Origin: Streptomyces coacervatus
Lineage (GTDB): Bacteria > Actinomycetota > Actinomycetes > Streptomycetales > Streptomycetaceae
DNA: 64,000 nucleotides
Reading direction: 5' to 3'
Assembly (NCBI RefSeq): GCF_029223485.1
Contig: NZ_JARHTP010000019.1
Span: 124,001 to 188,000 of the forward strand
Shown here in pieces: positions 60,684-64,000 of the stretch. Below the pieces are notes generated by a model. That model was not told the origin of the DNA, ran no database searches, and was given only the letters and a program-made list of their open reading frames with translations. Made by a program: the position numbers and the translations under genes. Each line of letters starts with the position of its first letter. Position 1 is the first letter of the stretch.

Positions 60684-61601
60684 TCAGCTCGTGAGCACCA
60701 GCTCCGAACTGATCGTCTCCCACAGTGCGTTGAACCACAGGTGCGACTGCTCCACGAAGGTCGTGTCCCGCAGGCCCGGGCCCTGCTCGAAGGCGAACAG
60801 CATCGACTGGGTGCCCTCGGCGTCGTACATCTCCAGTTGCTCGTGGTCGATCTCCTCCTCGCGCCGCGTGACCGTGTAGTACGCGAAGAGCGCCTCCATG
60901 CCGTTGAGCAGGTAGAGCTTCACGGGCGGGGTAAAGGGCAGGGCGCGGAACGTGACGTTCACATCGATGCCGTGCGTGGCGCGCAGGGCCAACAGGTTGT
61001 GCTGGAGCACCTGGCCCTGGGCGTTGCGATTGGCCAGCCAGCGGCGCTGCAGCCGGCCGTCGGCGGACGGATCCACCGGGGTCGGGAAGGCCAGGTCGAT
61101 GTCGCGGCTGGGCAGCAGCACGCGGACGTCCAGCTTGGCCGGTTTCAGCTGTCCGGTGTGGATCCGGCGCAGCGGTTCGCCGATGGCGAGGGTCAGGGAG
61201 ACGGCGGTCAGGCAGAGGGCGTCTATCTCCACGTGATGGGCGGCGAAGGCGTCCGCTATACGGGGCGCCAGGGCCACCATGGTCGGCAGCGGCGGGGCTC
61301 CGGGGCCGGTCAGCGCCTTGCCGAGGCCCAGGTCGGGGGCGACGGTCGCGGGAGCGCCCTTCGACACGTTGGTGAGCAGGTGCTCCGACTGGAGGATGCG
61401 CAGGGCCTGGCGTACCGCGCCGCGCTCGACACCGAACTCGTCGGCCAGTTTCGCCTGCGTGGGCATGCGTTGACCCGGTCGCAGCTCGCCCGACCTGATG
61501 CGGGCGCGCAGCTCGTCGGCCACGTCCTGATGCGACGTCTGAGGCGTCTGTGGCCGCTGTGACCTCTTCCGCCCATTGACGGAGGCGTGTTTCGGGTCCA
61601 C
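60684..61601 (-). CDS. GntR-family regulator with a degenerate PLD-like sensor domain, copy 2 (305 aa)
   Basis: Winged helix DVADELRARIRSGELRPGQR and AKLADEFGVERGAVRQALRI, then the same sensor domain (HIDALCLTAVSLTLAIGEPL, VRVLLPSRDIDLAFPTPV, NLLALRATHGIDVNVTFRAL, PVKLYLLNGMEALFAYYTVT, FVEQSHLWFNALWETI). By eye it is more than half identical to copy 1. A GTG at 61601 follows TTTGGTC as in copy 1; TTG at 61607 is an alternative. Divergent from a 61-aa membrane protein gene. Confidence 0.82.
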   Translation of the reverse strand: MDPKHASVNGRKRSQRPQTPQTSHQDVADELRARIRSGELRPGQRMPTQAKLADEFGVERGAVRQALRILQSEHLLTNVSKGAPATVAPDLGLGKALTGPGAPPLPTMVALAPRIADAFAAHHVEIDALCLTAVSLTLAIGEPLRRIHTGQLKPAKLDVRVLLPSRDIDLAFPTPVDPSADGRLQRRWLANRNAQGQVLQHNLLALRATHGIDVNVTFRALPFTPPVKLYLLNGMEALFAYYTVTRREEEIDHEQLEMYDAEGTQSMLFAFEQGPGLRDTTFVEQSHLWFNALWETISSELVLTS

Positions 61602-61687
61602 GACCAAACACTACAACTTCCCGCCATCTTTTGGCAGTTCCAGGGAAGGTGGTTATAAGCCGCTTCCAAGCGGAGATAAGTACAGAG

Positions 61688-61704
61688 AAGTTGGTCGCCA
61701 ACTT
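61688..61704. promoter_or_regulatory. Operator palindrome AAGTTGG-TCG-CCAACTT, copy 2
   Basis: Matches 60327-60343 except for one base of the spacer and lies in the equivalent position, between GntR copy 2 and the second mini membrane protein. Confidence 0.75.
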
Positions 61705-61779
61705 CAGCAACATGGTCAAACTTCAGGAGGGTTGGCCGCAACCAGAGGTCCGCCTCCCCGTCCCGAAGGAGGGACCGTC

Positions 61780-61965
61780 ATGCCGCTCATCGCCCTCGCC
61801 GTCGCCGGCCTCGCAGTCGGATTCGAGACCCTCGTCCAGTGGAAGTACGGACCGATGGGCATCATCGCCTTCGCCGCGCTGTCCATCGGACTCAAGGCCA
61901 GGAACACCGTGATCAGCGGCATCGGTGCGGTCATCCTCGTGATGCTGCTCGCCCAGTCCGGCTGA
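61780..61965 (+). CDS. Mini membrane protein, copy 2 (61 aa)
   Basis: MPLIALAVAGLAVGFETLVQ, WKYGPMGIIAFAALSIGLKA, RNTVISGIGAVILVMLLAQ. It is closely related to the 60441 product (VQWKYG, IGLKA, ISGIGAV). GAAGGAGGG stands before the ATG. Function unknown. Confidence 0.8.
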   Translation: MPLIALAVAGLAVGFETLVQWKYGPMGIIAFAALSIGLKARNTVISGIGAVILVMLLAQSG

Positions 61966-62050
61966 ACCCGACGGGTTCACCGGCCCAGGATCCGGCTGGC
62001 CGGGCTCCCTTCCGGAGGGGAGCCGGGAGCTCGGTCAGTCTGCACCAAGC

Positions 62051-62204
62051 GCACAGCCACAACTGAACACCGACAACTGAACAGCCCGACCGGCACAGCC
62101 ACAACTGAACAGCCCGACCCGCACAGCCACAACTGAACAGCTCCATCAGCACTGCGACAACTGAACAGTTCCATCAGCACAGCCACAACTGAAGAGCACA
62201 GCTA
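62051..62204. repeat. Array of 28-bp direct repeats
   Basis: Units of GCACAGCCACAACTGAACAG plus eight variable bases (CCCGACCC, CTCCATCA, TTCCATCA) run from 62093 with 28-bp periodicity, four full copies. One shortened and one partial copy precede them. The array follows the second mini membrane protein gene. The repeated CAACTGAAC core resembles the CCAACTT half of the nearby GntR palindromes. Confidence 0.85.
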
Positions 62205-62251
62205 CGGATGAGCCATCAGTCAGTCGCCAGTCGTTGTCGGAAGGAAGGGGT

Positions 62252-63508
62252 TCAGAACATGTCCGGGCACCAAGGCCGCCTGGACGTACGCAGCAGGGCG
62301 TCGGCCACTCGGGCGGCGCCCGCTCGTTCTTCCCGCACCCGGCCCAGCGCCGCCAGCCGTACGGCCGACTCGTCGCCCAGCCACAGCCTCGACAACTCCG
62401 CGATGTCCAGCGTGAGTTCGGCACTCTCGGCGGTCGGTGTGCAGGACGCCCCCTGCGCCGACGCCTCCAGCCGGTAGCGGCCGCCCGCCAGGCCGGCGCG
62501 GTCGACGACCTCCAGCACCAGGGAGCCCGTACCCTCGTACGTCCGTGACTCCAGGGCCCGTACGACATCCAGGATCCGCACCCACAACCAGTCCGTGACC
62601 GTGGTGAGGCGGGCGGCCCTCGGGTCCGGCAGAAGCAGGGGGAGCAGGTCGTCGGGGGCCCGCGGGCCGCTCTTGACCTGGGTGACCCAGTCGATGGAGC
62701 ACAGGTAGCGCCACAGGGCGCGCTCGGCGGCCGGGGTCGCCGCGAGCAGGCCCCGCACGGTCGCAGTGTCCTGCGGCTGGTTGGCGTCGCCCCACTTGTC
62801 GTCGACCTCGTACGCGACCAGGCCCTCGACATCGCCGTCCGCTGCCCGGTACAGGGCGAAGAACGGCTCGGTCCACTTCGGGTCGATCTGCAGGACGCCC
62901 GTGTTGATCTGCCACCACCAGTCGTTGCGGCTGACTGTGCCCGGGGTGGCGCGGCGGACGCGGTCGTGGAGTTCGGGGCCGAATTTGCGTATGTCCTCGG
63001 GGTCCACGATGTCGATACGGCCGCCGTCGTCCGGGCCTGACCAGCTGGGGTCGAGGCCGGTGCGCGGGACGTCGACGGTCCACTCGGCGGCCGAGGTGGC
63101 CGGGCCGAAGCCGTAGCGGCCGTAGATCGGGTACTCGGCGGCTATCAGGGTGGCGACGACATCGCCGCGCTTCTTGGCGGCCGCGAGGTCGCGGCTCATC
63201 ATGCGGGTGAGCAGGCCGCGGCGGCGGTGGGTGGCGGTGACCGTGACGGCGGTGACGGCGTTGGCGGGCACCGGGCTGCCGCCTACCGCGGTGACCTCCT
63301 GGCTGAAGGACCGGAACGTCGCGACGCAGCGGGCCCCGTCGAAGGCACCGAGGTAGCGGCCCGGTTCGAACCGGGGGCGGCGGGCTTCGATTTCGGTCTC
63401 CGGGACCACCGGCTGCTGCACGAATCCGACCTTCACGGCGCGGAGCCATTCGGGGAACTCGGGCTCGGTGATCGGGCGGATGTCGATGTCGGGGCGTGCC
63501 TTGGTCAT
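62252..63508 (-). CDS. Eis-like multi-domain N-acetyltransferase, 418 aa
   Basis: The N-terminal GNAT domain has VTVTATHRRRGLLTRMMSRD (acetyl-CoA loop RRxGxx), AEYPIYGRYGFGPATSAAEW and a Tyr/aromatic active site. The second GNAT-like domain and C-terminal sterol-carrier-like domain follow (ILDVVRALESRTYEGTGSLV, SAELTLDIAELSRLWLGDES), with the C-terminal Phe (CPDMF) used for catalysis in Eis. Eis proteins acetylate aminoglycosides or protein amines. The natural substrate here is unknown. Confidence 0.88.
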   Translation of the reverse strand: MTKARPDIDIRPITEPEFPEWLRAVKVGFVQQPVVPETEIEARRPRFEPGRYLGAFDGARCVATFRSFSQEVTAVGGSPVPANAVTAVTVTATHRRRGLLTRMMSRDLAAAKKRGDVVATLIAAEYPIYGRYGFGPATSAAEWTVDVPRTGLDPSWSGPDDGGRIDIVDPEDIRKFGPELHDRVRRATPGTVSRNDWWWQINTGVLQIDPKWTEPFFALYRAADGDVEGLVAYEVDDKWGDANQPQDTATVRGLLAATPAAERALWRYLCSIDWVTQVKSGPRAPDDLLPLLLPDPRAARLTTVTDWLWVRILDVVRALESRTYEGTGSLVLEVVDRAGLAGGRYRLEASAQGASCTPTAESAELTLDIAELSRLWLGDESAVRLAALGRVREERAGAARVADALLRTSRRPWCPDMF

Positions 63509-63853
63509 GGGATCACGGTAGGTGCAGGGTGGGGAGGGTGTCGCGTGGATTTTCCTCGCCCCCGCCGCCCCTACCCGTCCCATCCCCAGGGGCTCCGCCC
63601 CTTCGACCCCGCCAGGGGCTCCGCCCCTGAACCCCGGCGGGGACTGCGTCCCCTGCACCCCTCGCGGGGCTCCGCCCCAGCACCCCGCCGGGGCTCCGCC
63701 CCGAACCCCGATCGGCCTGAACGGCCTCGTCCTCAAACGCCGGACGGGCTGAAAGACACGGACCGGTGCCTGGAGTGGCTCGCTCCCGGGTCCGATCACC
63801 GGCCGGCCGGCCGAAAGTGCCCAGCGGCCTCTGGAGGCCGTGCCCCGCAGTCC
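63509..63853. other. Intergenic region of repeated hairpins and repeat R2 copy 3
   Basis: Four copies of GGGGCTCCGCCCC-type hairpin (near 63590, 63614, 63665 and 63690) are separated by short CACCC- or ACCCCG-type spacers. They are followed by repeat R2 (63713-63755). No gene is supported. Confidence 0.75.
63713..63755 (+). repeat. Dispersed intergenic repeat R2, copy 3
   Basis: The same 43-bp sequence as at 868 and 39490, again after a CCCCG stretch and in the same orientation. Confidence 0.85.
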
Positions 63854-64000
63854 TCACGTCAGCAGGTCGTCGACCTGCGCCTCACCCTCGCGGTAGCGGC
63901 GCGCGATCTCGCCGCTGCAGTCGTCCGTCGTCCGTTGCAGCCGCTGTCGCCGCAGGGACACCTGCTGCTCGTACCGGACCAGCCGGCCCATTGCCGTGTT
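63854..64000 (-). CDS. C-terminus of an unknown protein (runs off the right edge)
   Basis: 48 codons before a TGA: NTAMGRLVRYEQQVSLRRQR, then LQRTTDDCSGEIARRYREGE and AQVDDLLT. The segment is basic and helical. A possible internal ATG at 63991 would make a 45-residue protein, but a longer upstream gene is more likely. No family is recognised. Confidence 0.5.
   Translation of the reverse strand, partial: NTAMGRLVRYEQQVSLRRQRLQRTTDDCSGEIARRYREGEAQVDDLLT

Noticed and set aside
62051..62204. CRISPR-like array
   Set aside because: The repeats touch each other with no unique spacers of equal length, and no cas genes are present.

Overview
The window reads as a Streptomyces chromosome segment. It is very GC-rich, third codon positions are almost all G or C, GTG starts are frequent, and the gene order msiK, nucleotidyltransferase, DoxX protein, rlmB, cysS, ispF, ispD, carD, lipoprotein, phoP/phoR, phoU, DUF4242, gpmA, then mshA, NlpC/P60, SpoIIE-type phosphatase and XRE regulator is the conserved core order of that genus. 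About 66 genes are supported, including one partial gene at each edge, one pseudogene and one tRNA (Thr, TGT).

Layout. (1) 1-12.8 kb is accessory metabolism and secretion: an M1 metallopeptidase lipoprotein (partial), a pentapeptide-repeat protein, two FAD oxidoreductases, two large secreted proteins (a BNR/VPS10-like beta-propeller and a Cys-module/Ig-like protein), a rhomboid-like membrane protein, an APH(6)-like kinase and an SSAT-like acetyltransferase. (2) 12.9-18.5 kb is an island of nine small secreted proteins in three paralogous families (A: three copies, B: four, C: two). It has family-specific promoter or leader elements and ends at a stand-alone condensation-domain protein. (3) 20.3-35.6 kb is conserved core: ABC ATPase MsiK, MEP isoprenoid genes, CarD, the PhoR-PhoP/PhoU phosphate system with a PHO box, a tiny Cys-rich protein, a DUF4242 (nickel-binding type) protein and phosphoglycerate mutase. 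(4) 35.7-41.2 kb is accessory: an MFS transporter, a small secreted protein, an orphan double-glycine-leader peptide, DUF2000, an AraC regulator and a Tat-exported beta-helix protein. (5) 41.3-49.9 kb is core again: YbjN, MshA (mycothiol), a methyltransferase, a coiled-coil NlpC/P60 endopeptidase, a receiver-PP2C protein, DUF2516, an HBHA-like protein, an XRE regulator with a palindromic operator, and a HAD protein. (6) 50-53.8 kb has an RraA-like protein, a fused Ddn-hemerythrin protein with a probable C-terminal frameshift, and a HelD-type helicase. (7) 53.8-62.2 kb is the most unusual part. Two APH-like kinases, a HAD phosphatase, a membrane protein, two intact GntR regulators and one internally deleted GntR pseudogene lie together. 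The membrane protein and all three GntR proteins share what looks like one degenerate phospholipase-D-like sensor domain. Each intact GntR gene is divergent from a 61-62 aa hydrophobic protein gene, and the two intergenic regions share the same 7-3-7 palindrome. An array of 28-bp direct repeats follows. (8) 62.2-64 kb holds an Eis-like acetyltransferase and a partial gene.

The best candidates for an undescribed system are the pseudo-PLD/GntR/kinase/HAD/mini-membrane-protein module (54.4-62 kb) and the small secreted-protein island with shared cis-elements (12.9-18.5 kb). Several dispersed intergenic repeats and many strong hairpin terminators are also recorded.
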